DNA of 64,000 nucleotides. Source: Promethearchaeota archaeon. GTDB lineage: Archaea > Asgardarchaeota > Lokiarchaeia > Sigyniarchaeales > SOKP01. The stretch spans positions 1 through 64,000 of the forward strand of contig JAEOTA010000051.1 in assembly GCA_016840085.1 (NCBI GenBank), read 5' to 3'. Below, in pieces: positions 36,840-45,033 of the stretch (positions are counted from its first letter, which is position 1; each line of letters begins with the position of its first letter). The notes beneath the pieces were generated by a model. The model was not told the DNA's origin and searched no databases. It saw only the letters and a program-made list of their open reading frames with translations. The position numbers were made by a program, and so were the translations under genes.

Positions 36840-37718
36840 GTGGAAGTAGCAAAACTACTTACGAGCTTGGAAAAGGAAGACTTTAGGATATTAATGGCAA
36901 TTGAAATAGGTATGCGGAGATCTGAATATGTGACAGTAAGTAATATCAAATTTTACTCAAGATATAAGATGGAAGAAACTTTATTTCGCTTAAATAGAGT
37001 TCATAAACTGGATTTGATAATTAGAGATGCTTCAAAGTATGAAATCGGATATACTCTTAACTCAAAAGCGTATGACTTGCTTGCATTACATACATTAGTA
37101 GAGAAAAACATTATTAGTCAACTTGGACCTCTAATAGGAAAAGGAAAAGAATCGGATGTATACAGTTGTATGGATGATCATGAAAACATCTTTGCATTAA
37201 AAATTTATCGCATGGGGCGAACTAGTTTCAAAAGCATTAAGAATTTAAGAGATCTCATAGGTGAAAGAGGACATTTTTCTTGGTTGTATATAAATAGACT
37301 AGCTGCTAAAAAAGAATTTGAAGTCTTAGAAAAGATTTATAAACTTAGTTTAAATACTCCAAAGCCTATAGCGTATAATAGACATATTGTTGTTATGTCT
37401 TATTTGAGAGGAAAAGAATTAGTTTATTATAAAAATATTGATAATCCCGTGAAAATTTTTAATAAAATAATAAAACAAATGAAAGAAATTTATCAAAAAG
37501 GACGTATGATTCATGGGGATTTGGGTGAATTCAATATCGTATTAGACGAGAAAGGGAATATATTAATCATTGATTGGTTGCAATGGGTACCACGTGATCA
37601 CCCTAATGCGAAATCTCTTCTTAAAAGAGATATAAAAAATGTTTGTAATTATTTTCAAAGAAAATTCAATGTTGAAAGCAATGTAAACGGGATCATAAGA
37701 GACTTTTATAAGAAGTAA
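36840..37718 (+). CDS. RIO2-type serine kinase/ATPase
   Basis: A 292-residue RIO2 kinase, a ribosome small-subunit maturation factor shared by archaea and eukaryotes. The N-terminal winged helix spans 1-85. The kinase has the flexible loop GKGKESDVY (100-108), Lys 121 in ALKIYR, the catalytic loop HGDLGEFN (225-232) and the metal Asp in IIDWLQWV (D245). The start is GTG 36840. It ends soon after the kinase fold, without the long eukaryotic C-terminal tail. It is 25 bp downstream of the gelsolin-like gene, perhaps cotranscribed. Confidence 0.93.
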   Translation: MEVAKLLTSLEKEDFRILMAIEIGMRRSEYVTVSNIKFYSRYKMEETLFRLNRVHKLDLIIRDASKYEIGYTLNSKAYDLLALHTLVEKNIISQLGPLIGKGKESDVYSCMDDHENIFALKIYRMGRTSFKSIKNLRDLIGERGHFSWLYINRLAAKKEFEVLEKIYKLSLNTPKPIAYNRHIVVMSYLRGKELVYYKNIDNPVKIFNKIIKQMKEIYQKGRMIHGDLGEFNIVLDEKGNILIIDWLQWVPRDHPNAKSLLKRDIKNVCNYFQRKFNVESNVNGIIRDFYKK

Positions 37719-37730
37719 ATAAAAAATAAG

Positions 37731-38327
37731 TTAGTCCTTTAATTTCTTTCCAATAATTATATAATCTTCTAAATTTTCCATATTTATAATTTCAGAGTTC
37801 TTTATTTTAGATTTCACAAGACTTATTAATGTTGTCAAATCAAATTTTTTCTTTAAAAATGATAATTTAATCTCTGCATTTTTTTTACATACTCGCAACG
37901 ATTCTCTAATTCCTTCCTTGATGTAAGGTAAGTTTTGAAAAGATGTAAGTGAAAAAACTGAATTAATGGTTTTGTCTCTAATTGGCAAATTTTCTATATC
38001 AGACAGTATCAATATTGGGTTTGAAAATCCAATCTGAGAGATTTTAGCTTTAAATTCTAATAACATGCTCCAAGAAATATCAATACCTATATAGATATAC
38101 CTTATTATCCCGTGATAATTTATTGAATTTATTAGATATTCAAATAATAATCCAGTACCACAACCCATATCTAAAATGATTTTTTTATTGAGATTATAAT
38201 CTTTTATAACTATTTCATATTTCATTTCTTGGATTGTTGCATATCTTTTATCATAGAAATAAGCTGTAGAATTATATTTCTCAATAATTTTCTTCTTTTT
38301 ATTATTATCTTTAAAAAACTCTTCCAA
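37731..38327 (-). CDS. Class I SAM-dependent methyltransferase
   Basis: A 198-residue methyltransferase of the Methyltransf_11/25 type. Motif I is ILDMGCGTGLLFEYL (about 51-65), motif II is IGIDISWSML, and motif IV is SVFSLTSFQNLP. The substrate is unknown. It begins with a Lys/Asn-rich tail (EEFFKDNNKKKK) before the helix FYDKRYA typical of small-molecule methylases. It is convergent with the RIO2 gene and divergent from the Sm-like gene. Confidence 0.8.
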   Translation of the reverse strand: MEEFFKDNNKKKKIIEKYNSTAYFYDKRYATIQEMKYEIVIKDYNLNKKIILDMGCGTGLLFEYLINSINYHGIIRYIYIGIDISWSMLLEFKAKISQIGFSNPILILSDIENLPIRDKTINSVFSLTSFQNLPYIKEGIRESLRVCKKNAEIKLSFLKKKFDLTTLISLVKSKIKNSEIINMENLEDYIIIGKKLKD

Positions 38328-38457
38328 GAAGATTACCAGATAAATTTATTCTTCAAATTTTAATGTGTAATAAAGAAAGGTTTTAATTCAAAAAAATCTA
38401 TCTTTAAATAATCTTTTTAATAGATATATTTAAGATTTTTTTGATGAAGGTATAAAA

Positions 38458-38721
38458 ATGTCAACAAGAAATAGCACTCAGCAGAGGTCAAAAAACCCTC
38501 TCATGATACTCCAGAATGCGCAGAATTCCATTATTTTACTCAGATTAAAAGATGGAACAGAATATAGAGGTTTATTGAAAGAAATTGATGCATATATGAA
38601 CATGATATTAGAAGACGCGACAGAGCTCTTAGAGGGCACGCCTGTTGCGAAGTATAACGAAATTTTCATTCGTGGTAATAATCTTTTGTTTATTAAACCC
38701 GATGCTTCTCAAATCACATAA
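38458..38721 (+). CDS. Sm-like archaeal protein (SmAP/LSm)
   Basis: An 87-residue Sm-fold protein that forms rings and binds U-rich RNA. Sm1 (LRLKDGTEYRGLLKEIDAYM, then NMILEDA) and Sm2 (IFIRGNNLLFIKP) carry the RNA-binding Asp/Asn and the RG. Normal SmAP1 length with a short basic N-terminal tail. Cytoplasmic RNA-processing role by family. It is monocistronic. Confidence 0.93.
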   Translation: MSTRNSTQQRSKNPLMILQNAQNSIILLRLKDGTEYRGLLKEIDAYMNMILEDATELLEGTPVAKYNEIFIRGNNLLFIKPDASQIT

Positions 38722-38775
38722 ATAGAGAAGCTCTAATTAGATTATAGGATATTAAAACAGATCTAGTTGATTTTC

Positions 38776-39684
38776 TTATAATTCTATTATTTTCGGAATT
38801 ATTTTATTGTTTCTAATAAGTGCAAATGATGCGGGATTTGGTGAATAAGATCCTCTATAATTTGCTGAAGAAAATATAGATAATAATTTTTTTTTGAAAA
38901 ACCAACGATATCCCTCTGGAAAACATTCATGTGCTCTAATAAGATATTCAAGATTATTATTCCTCATGAAGTTATTAAAAGCGTCTTCTCCAAAAAAATA
39001 AATCCCAGAACCTCGAAAACTATTAGCAAAACCTTGTAGTTCTGATTTAGGATCATTCCACATAATTTGAAATATACCCTTTGAGATTGATTTGAATATT
39101 TTAATCATATCTTTCGTTTTATAACCTTTTAATTTTTTAAGAATTTCAGTGTCTTGAGAGATTCCTCCATGCAGACATAAAATAGTGCTATTGATTAACG
39201 CACATATAGGGAGGACATCATAAACCGTTAAAATTTCATTGAACTTCTTAGAATCTTTGAACTTATGCATAAAATCCTGAAAAAAACCATAATATTGATT
39301 CATTTCAAGAGTCTCATGATTTCCTCTAAGTAGATAATATCTTTGAGGATTAAGAATTTTTAAAGTTAATACAATCAATAAACATTCTAGCTGTTTAGGC
39401 CCTCGATCAACGATATCTCCCAGAAATATAACCATGTTTGGATTTTTTTCCTCTATAATTTCAATTAATTTCACTAATGTCTCGAAATTCCCATGAATAT
39501 CTCCAATTACATAAATCATCTCATCTTTATTTTTCAAATTAAATTCTAACAGTATATTTTCATTTTCGAAAATTTTTTTAGCATTTTGTAGAATTTTAAT
39601 AATGTCATCAAATTTTAAATTAGAAAACAAGTGTGGATTTTTTATCATATCCTTTAAAAAGGCATAGTTAATCAAAATTCCCAA
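38776..39684 (-). CDS. PPP-family serine/threonine protein phosphatase, eukaryote-like
   Basis: A 302-residue metallophosphatase with all PPP signatures: GDIHG (61-65), GDIVDRG (89-95), RGNHE (120-124), HGG (172-174), RAHE (250-253) and SANY (273-276, like the eukaryotic SAPNY). The MWNDP and FRGSGIYFFGEDAF segments match the PP1/PP2A/PP2B layout rather than the short bacterial PrpA type. It probably removes phosphate from Ser/Thr in proteins in the cytoplasm. It has no regulatory domain and stands alone on its strand. Confidence 0.92.
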   Translation of the reverse strand: MGILINYAFLKDMIKNPHLFSNLKFDDIIKILQNAKKIFENENILLEFNLKNKDEMIYVIGDIHGNFETLVKLIEIIEEKNPNMVIFLGDIVDRGPKQLECLLIVLTLKILNPQRYYLLRGNHETLEMNQYYGFFQDFMHKFKDSKKFNEILTVYDVLPICALINSTILCLHGGISQDTEILKKLKGYKTKDMIKIFKSISKGIFQIMWNDPKSELQGFANSFRGSGIYFFGEDAFNNFMRNNNLEYLIRAHECFPEGYRWFFKKKLLSIFSSANYRGSYSPNPASFALIRNNKIIPKIIEL

Positions 39685-39832
39685 CGCTCAAAAATAAGAT
39701 ATTTCATTTTTTTTCTTATTTTTAATATTATTTCTATAATTTTTATTAGTAAGGAAATTTAAATTAAAAACAGAATTAGTAGAAAATTCTAGAATTTTAA
39801 TAAAATAAAATAATTAATTTTCAATAGAAAAT

Positions 39833-41905
39833 TTGTCAATTCAAGATTTTATTGCTCATTTAGATAAAGTTATTATAGATTTTGAAACTGGAAAACCGGA
39901 TAATAAGAGTATAGGAATAATTTATACTCCGCAACCTATTGTAGATTACATTGTTTCAAATATTTTTAAATTATATTTTGAAGAATTTTTTAATTTGCAA
40001 AACTCATCTAAATCAAACTCATTTATGAGTATATTAAAACATAATTTGTGTAAAAATGCTAATTTAAAAACAAAATTTGTTAAAAAACTAAAAACTATTA
40101 AAGTTTTGGATCCTGCTTGTGGATCTGGAAGATTTATGATTTCTGTAGCTGACAAACTGTTTTATTTTTATAAAACGCTAAACACGGGGTTAGATGATTA
40201 TGAGATAAAACAATCTATAATAAAAGATAATTTATATGGTATTGAGATTGAAGAAACTGCTTTTTTTATCACAAAATTACGATTATTATCTTGGCTTTTT
40301 TCTGGTTGTAAAAAACGGATTAATCTTCCTTCTTTTAATACAAAGGATTTAAATCTCGAAGAAATTAGCCAAATTGTTAATAGCCTTGACATAAAATTTA
40401 ATGTATTTAATTTAGATTTTCTTTTGGCGTTTGATTCTGATAAATACGATATAATCATAGGAAATCCACCTTATGTAGAAAATAAGAAAATAAAAAATAC
40501 AGAATTTAAAAAAAAATTAACTAAAAGATTCAAATCAGCTTATAGGTTATTTGACCTCTCAGTTGTCTTTATCGAGAAATCATTAGAGCTATTGAAAGAA
40601 AGAGAAGGTTTTTTATCTATGATAACAACAAATAAATTCTTATCAGCAGATTACGGTATCCACATAAGAAAGATGCTTATATTTGATACTGAGATTAAAG
40701 AAATTATTAATATATCCTCTCTTCCTATCTTTGGAAAAACTGCTGCATATCCAATTATTTTTTCCCTTAAAAAATCAATACCTAAAGTAAATAATACAAT
40801 TAAAATTAAACGGTATGAGGAATTCAATGAAATATTCGAAAATAGCAATATAAAATCACAATTTCTGCCTCAAAAATTAATAAAAAAAATTCCTGCTTTT
40901 GTCTTTCCCATCTTTGGTCAAATTAATTTAATAAATTATTTATACACTAATTTTAAACCTTTAACGGAGGTAATTAGTGATTTGAAAATTCTTTATAGAC
41001 CTTATGGATTTATAAACTGGTCCAAACACCTCAATAACGTTAAAGATAATGTAAATTTTAATAGTGGTCTATTGTTATGTGGAACAGGAAATATTGCAAA
41101 ATATCATATAAAATTTGATAAACTAATTAAAATCGCAAAAAAAATTCTTCCAATTTCTTACTTCAAATATCAAAACGAATTTAAAGATATTTGGAAGGAA
41201 TTAATGGGTGAAAAACTAATTTTCAGAGAAATAGCTAAAGAATTAACATGGATGTATGATCCAGGAATTTACACAAACGTAACTGGATTATATTTTGTAA
41301 GAATTCCCTCATTTAATCAGAATAAATTATTTTGTCTTTTAGCTATAATGAATTCAAGATTAATGGATATCATATTTAAAACCCTATTTAGTTCTCTTCA
41401 TATGGCAGGGGGATATATGAGATTTAATGGAAGTTTTATAAAAAGATTACCTATGCCTCATAAATTTCCTTTAACATTATCACATTGCGGAAAAATTTTA
41501 CAAATACTTTCCCAATTGGATTATGATTTAAATTCTGATTATAACTTTAAAAATCATGAGTTAAAATTAGCAAAAGATAAGTTTCAAATAGAAATAGTGA
41601 ATTTATTAAAGATTTTTAATAATTTAAGTAATTCTTTGGTGAATTTACTATATCTAGATGAGTTATATCTTGATTCTAACAAAGATTTCAATTACTTGAG
41701 AGAATTATTATATTCAAATATTCAGTTAAATAAGATTCAATTTAAATATTTACTACCTCGATATCAAATAAAAAATTATCACACTTTTACGATAGAAGAG
41801 TTAGAGCTTACTCTAGATGAGATTAAGAATTCATTAAATAAGATCTTAGAAAATGAGATTCTATTAAATCAAATTCAAGAAACCCAATATATAGAGTTAA
41901 TATAA
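39833..41905 (+). CDS. Orphan Eco57I-type DNA adenine-N6 methyltransferase
   Basis: A 690-residue DNA methyltransferase. The SAM motif is VLDPACGSGRFMI (about 90-103), the catalytic motif IV is IIGNPPY (about 210-216). The rest (about 350-560) resembles a TaqI/Eco57I target-recognition region (MNSRLMDIIF, GGYMRFNGSFIKRLPMP). I see no endonuclease motif in the N-terminus and no restriction gene beside it, so it is an orphan or regulatory methylase, or the modification half of a system now lost. The start is TTG. Confidence 0.8.
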   Translation: MSIQDFIAHLDKVIIDFETGKPDNKSIGIIYTPQPIVDYIVSNIFKLYFEEFFNLQNSSKSNSFMSILKHNLCKNANLKTKFVKKLKTIKVLDPACGSGRFMISVADKLFYFYKTLNTGLDDYEIKQSIIKDNLYGIEIEETAFFITKLRLLSWLFSGCKKRINLPSFNTKDLNLEEISQIVNSLDIKFNVFNLDFLLAFDSDKYDIIIGNPPYVENKKIKNTEFKKKLTKRFKSAYRLFDLSVVFIEKSLELLKEREGFLSMITTNKFLSADYGIHIRKMLIFDTEIKEIINISSLPIFGKTAAYPIIFSLKKSIPKVNNTIKIKRYEEFNEIFENSNIKSQFLPQKLIKKIPAFVFPIFGQINLINYLYTNFKPLTEVISDLKILYRPYGFINWSKHLNNVKDNVNFNSGLLLCGTGNIAKYHIKFDKLIKIAKKILPISYFKYQNEFKDIWKELMGEKLIFREIAKELTWMYDPGIYTNVTGLYFVRIPSFNQNKLFCLLAIMNSRLMDIIFKTLFSSLHMAGGYMRFNGSFIKRLPMPHKFPLTLSHCGKILQILSQLDYDLNSDYNFKNHELKLAKDKFQIEIVNLLKIFNNLSNSLVNLLYLDELYLDSNKDFNYLRELLYSNIQLNKIQFKYLLPRYQIKNYHTFTIEELELTLDEIKNSLNKILENEILLNQIQETQYIELI

Positions 41906-42060
41906 GAGATTATTACAATGGATCTCTTCATATTTAAAAAAATCAATTTAAATGATTTTTAGATTTGTGTTTTTAAAAAATATTAAAATTAAATTTTAGC
42001 AAAGATTATATACTTAAAAAATTCAAATATTAAAAAGAATGAGTAATATAGGTGAAAAAC

Positions 42061-42384
42061 ATGGCAAAAAAAAAAAATAGTACTCCTGCTGAAGAGGAAG
42101 ATTATGAAATTCCAATAGGAAAAGTAGATGAGGATGGAGATGAAATTTTAGATTTAGAAGATTGGAAAGATAACCTAGAAGAAGATATTGATTATGATCT
42201 TAGTAAAGTTAAAGACGATATGCTAGTTGATGAAACTGAGGATGAATCGTTTGGTTATGAAATCGATGAAGCAGAAGCGCTTTTGAGAAAAGTTAAATGT
42301 GCTCCATGTCCTGGCAGCTCAAGTAAGCGAAACTGTAAAGTTAGAGATGATTTTGGGTGTCCTCCCGATAAAGCTAAGAAATAA
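42061..42384 (+). CDS. Acidic protein with C-terminal cysteine cluster, function unknown
   Basis: About 107 residues. The first 75 are highly acidic and probably disordered (for example EEEDYEIPIGKVDEDGDEIL). The last 30 hold CAPCPGSSSKRNCKVRDDFGC, four cysteines able to bind a metal. ATG 42061 is preceded by AGGTG at 42050-42054; an in-frame GTG at 42052 is the alternative. No family is recognised. The acidic tail with a Cys knuckle suggests a protein- or nucleic-acid-binding adaptor. Confidence 0.65.
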   Translation: MAKKKNSTPAEEEDYEIPIGKVDEDGDEILDLEDWKDNLEEDIDYDLSKVKDDMLVDETEDESFGYEIDEAEALLRKVKCAPCPGSSSKRNCKVRDDFGCPPDKAKK

Positions 42385-42534
42385 GACTCAACCAGACAAA
42401 TTATCTTAAAAGATAATCAAGATCTAAGAAGAAATTTTATAAATTTTTTACTATTTCATTAATATAAAAATTTTTATTTCTGTCCCAATTCTATCTTTTG
42501 GTAATTAAATGCATAGATTTCTTAAGATTATTTA

Positions 42535-43548
42535 TTGTTGTGGAAACTTTTGCTATCAAATACTCAAAAACGCATAATATTAGTATTTATTGACATTTTG
42601 TTTAGTTGGTTTATTTGGCAAGTAAATATTTCTTTAGGAAATCCATGCTATTCTACAGCTTTTTTTAGATGTTTTATTTTATCAACAACAACGTTTTTAA
42701 TAGTTTATACACCATTTGAAATTTATTGGTCTTTTCGAGACCTTTGGTTTGATCGTTGGATTAATCTCAGCTCTAAGGAAATTGAAGTTTCTGAAATTAA
42801 AATTGATTTAAAAGATGGATTTTTGGCAGCGAATATTATAAAAAATCGAAATTCAGCAAAAGTTAAATTAAAAAGCTCAATAATAGTAATTTGTCATGGT
42901 TTCTCTGATACAAAAGAAACCCTTCAGTATTATTACTTTCCATTAGTTTACCAAGGATATATTGTGTTAGCCTATGACGCCAGAGGGACAGGAAAGTCTA
43001 AAAAATTAGGGAAAAGAAGTGATTTTTTAAAAAGAATCGAGGATTTCAAGAAAGTTATTGAGTGGATAAATTTAGAAAAAGAACTCTCTGAGTTGAAAAT
43101 TTACAGTATTGGTTTTAGTATTGGAGCAATAAGCGTATTATGCGGAGGTTTTTTAAACAATAGAATTAAGAAAATAATTGCTATCTCATCAATGTCTTAT
43201 TATAAACAAAACATTCCAAAACATAATCCCGTAGTTATGTTAAGCTATTTACTTAAAAGTGTGAAACTATTCCCAAATAAGGAAGAGAACGAGAAATTAT
43301 CACCATATTTAGTAATCAATAGTGCTAAAAAAGATCTTAGTAAAGAAGAATGGAAAAAATTATCAAGAAGAGTTATGTTGGTTCACTGTAAAAATGATAA
43401 AGTTATAAAGTTCAAAAATTTTGAAGAAAATAGAATACTTCTAGAAACACCTGAAAGAAATCTAATTATCTTGAAAAAAGGGGGCCATTCTCAAAAGAAA
43501 AACGAATCTTCATTAGTAGGGGCTACACTTAGCTTCTTGTATTCATAA
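42535..43548 (+). CDS. Membrane-anchored alpha/beta hydrolase
   Basis: A 337-residue protein. Two hydrophobic helices come first (about 13-35 and 45-62), then an alpha/beta hydrolase: oxyanion ICHGFSDTKETLQ, YDARGTGKSKKLG, nucleophile in SIGFSIGA (Ser near 207), and His in KKGGHSQK near the C-terminus. It resembles peptidase S9/S33-like 'Hydrolase_4' proteins. The start is uncertain; TTG 42535 is the longest plausible. The substrate is unknown and the catalytic domain should sit at the membrane surface. Confidence 0.75.
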   Translation: MLWKLLLSNTQKRIILVFIDILFSWFIWQVNISLGNPCYSTAFFRCFILSTTTFLIVYTPFEIYWSFRDLWFDRWINLSSKEIEVSEIKIDLKDGFLAANIIKNRNSAKVKLKSSIIVICHGFSDTKETLQYYYFPLVYQGYIVLAYDARGTGKSKKLGKRSDFLKRIEDFKKVIEWINLEKELSELKIYSIGFSIGAISVLCGGFLNNRIKKIIAISSMSYYKQNIPKHNPVVMLSYLLKSVKLFPNKEENEKLSPYLVINSAKKDLSKEEWKKLSRRVMLVHCKNDKVIKFKNFEENRILLETPERNLIILKKGGHSQKKNESSLVGATLSFLYS

Positions 43549-43601
43549 TTGATAAAGCAAAGAATGCTCCTCCTTAATTGTGGGGGTTAAATAGTACTCT
43601 T

Positions 43602-43630
43602 TTAAATTAGATTAAAAAAATCTAAATTAA
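43602..43630. repeat. AT-rich inverted repeat between two genes
   Basis: TTAAATTAGATT (43602-43613) and AATCTAAATTAA (43619-43630) pair at 11 of 12 positions around a 5-nt loop. It follows the hydrolase stop and precedes the next start by about 20 bp, so it could be a terminator of the former or an operator of the latter. The weak A-T stem makes either tentative. Confidence 0.35.
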
Positions 43631-43650
43631 AAGAAGTTTCTTAAAATTAA

Positions 43651-43833
43651 ATGTTTAATTGTAAAATATGTGGAAAAGAAATTGAAAGAGTAAACTTAAA
43701 ATATGTTTTTCAGTTCACATTAGGAGATAATAAATTTGGAAAATTTATTGGTAAAGAGACTTTTTATTGCCATGTTAATTGTTTAAATGAATACACTTCT
43801 ATTAAACTAAAATTAGAACTACCTATTACTTAA
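43651..43833 (+). CDS. Small zinc-binding (treble-clef-like) protein
   Basis: A 60-residue protein with FNCKICGKEIERV at the start and FYCHVNCLNEY near the end. The CxxC and the later C-H-x-x-C supply four or five zinc ligands, as in small treble-clef domains. The rest is a beta hairpin (YVFQFTLGDNKFGKF). No family is recognised. Confidence 0.6.
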   Translation: MFNCKICGKEIERVNLKYVFQFTLGDNKFGKFIGKETFYCHVNCLNEYTSIKLKLELPIT

Positions 43834-43863
43834 AGAATTAAATTTTCTTATTTACCATCAGAA

Positions 43864-45030
43864 TTAATAAAGTTTGATCATTTCTTTTATCGATTCAATA
43901 ACTAATATAATACTTGCATTAACTTTTTTAAGTTTCTCCTTAAAATAATTTGTTTCTTTTTTAGATTTCTCAATTTCTTCGAAAATGTTAAAAAAGTGTT
44001 TTTCAGACTCTAATTCCATTGCATATACATTTTTTCGTTTTGTAGCATCATTCATATTTACTAAACATCCATGGTCATGAAAGTGATGATTAAATGCTGG
44101 AAAATAGGTTTCCCATAATAATTCTTTTAACTTTTCATAAACGTTTTGAGCAAGCTCCTTACAGTATTTCTTACTCCTATTGCTATAACAAAAATAGAAT
44201 GATAATTTTTTATAATTACTAGCTATATACTCTTTCAATCTTTCATATACTATATCTAATTGTTTAGTTGTTAAATTTATATGAGTGTGATTAGTATTAG
44301 GTGTACATTTATAAAATAAAGGTTTCCTAAAATGGGGTATATTATAGAGTTTGATAATATTATATACTATTGCCTCCTTAAGCCAGTGTGAAAATTTGTA
44401 AGTAATTGAATCTTTATTTAAATTTTCAATTAATTCTGTTGAAAATCTTTTAAGAAGAGAAGTTTCATGAAAATCAAGTATATATATCGATATATCCTCA
44501 TTTTCCCAGAATTTTTCCAATAAATTCTTCATAATTCTCGCATGTTCTGGAATGTTAAATTGATTTAAATCATTTTCTCCTTTATTATATTCCGGGATAA
44601 AAGTTCTCCTCCAATATCGATTTAGATTTGTACCATTTTCTAAAAAATATCCTGATTTATTTTCTTTTTTAGGATATAAAAATCCATAGGGATTCATTAA
44701 TGGAGCAAAAATTAGAATCTGAAAATTTAATAAAATTTCATTTATGGAAATCTTCGATGTTTTAATCATATTAAGAAATTCTAAAAACCCAAATAATCCA
44801 TTATATTCATTATGCTGTGCACCCACAAAAACCTTTACAAATTTAACTTTATTTGGATCCAATTCTTTTGAGATAATAATAATTGGAACTTTTCCTTCAG
44901 AGGTTTCAAATTCTAAATAATTTAAATCATCTAATTTACTAAATTCCTTAAATTTAGTTAAAATTTTTTCATATAATTTGTTTCTATTCGGCAAATCTAA
45001 TAATTCTTTTAAAGTCTCTAAGCTCACCAA
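43864..45030 (-). CDS. M14-like zinc carboxypeptidase / desuccinylase-like protein
   Basis: A 388-residue protein with the M14 fold markers: GAQHNEYNGLFG (70-81), MNPYGF (112-117), NLNRYW (135-140), DFHET (H188) and a late catalytic Glu in AMELES (E339). The zinc motif is odd: the family's HxxE reads H73-N-E75 (HxE), or the first His is replaced by Q72. It starts 3 nt after an ATP-grasp gene, so the two are one transcript. A ligase-and-peptidase pair suggests reversible addition of an amino acid or peptide tail; substrate unknown. Confidence 0.7.
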   Translation of the reverse strand: MVSLETLKELLDLPNRNKLYEKILTKFKEFSKLDDLNYLEFETSEGKVPIIIISKELDPNKVKFVKVFVGAQHNEYNGLFGFLEFLNMIKTSKISINEILLNFQILIFAPLMNPYGFLYPKKENKSGYFLENGTNLNRYWRRTFIPEYNKGENDLNQFNIPEHARIMKNLLEKFWENEDISIYILDFHETSLLKRFSTELIENLNKDSITYKFSHWLKEAIVYNIIKLYNIPHFRKPLFYKCTPNTNHTHINLTTKQLDIVYERLKEYIASNYKKLSFYFCYSNRSKKYCKELAQNVYEKLKELLWETYFPAFNHHFHDHGCLVNMNDATKRKNVYAMELESEKHFFNIFEEIEKSKKETNYFKEKLKKVNASIILVIESIKEMIKLY

Positions 45031-45033
45031 GGT

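Noticed and set aside
43571..43600. GC-rich patch (CTCCTCC ... GGGGG) as a tRNA or RNA gene
   Set aside because: No cloverleaf, T-loop or acceptor stem can be formed; no tRNA or rRNA gene was recognised anywhere in the window.
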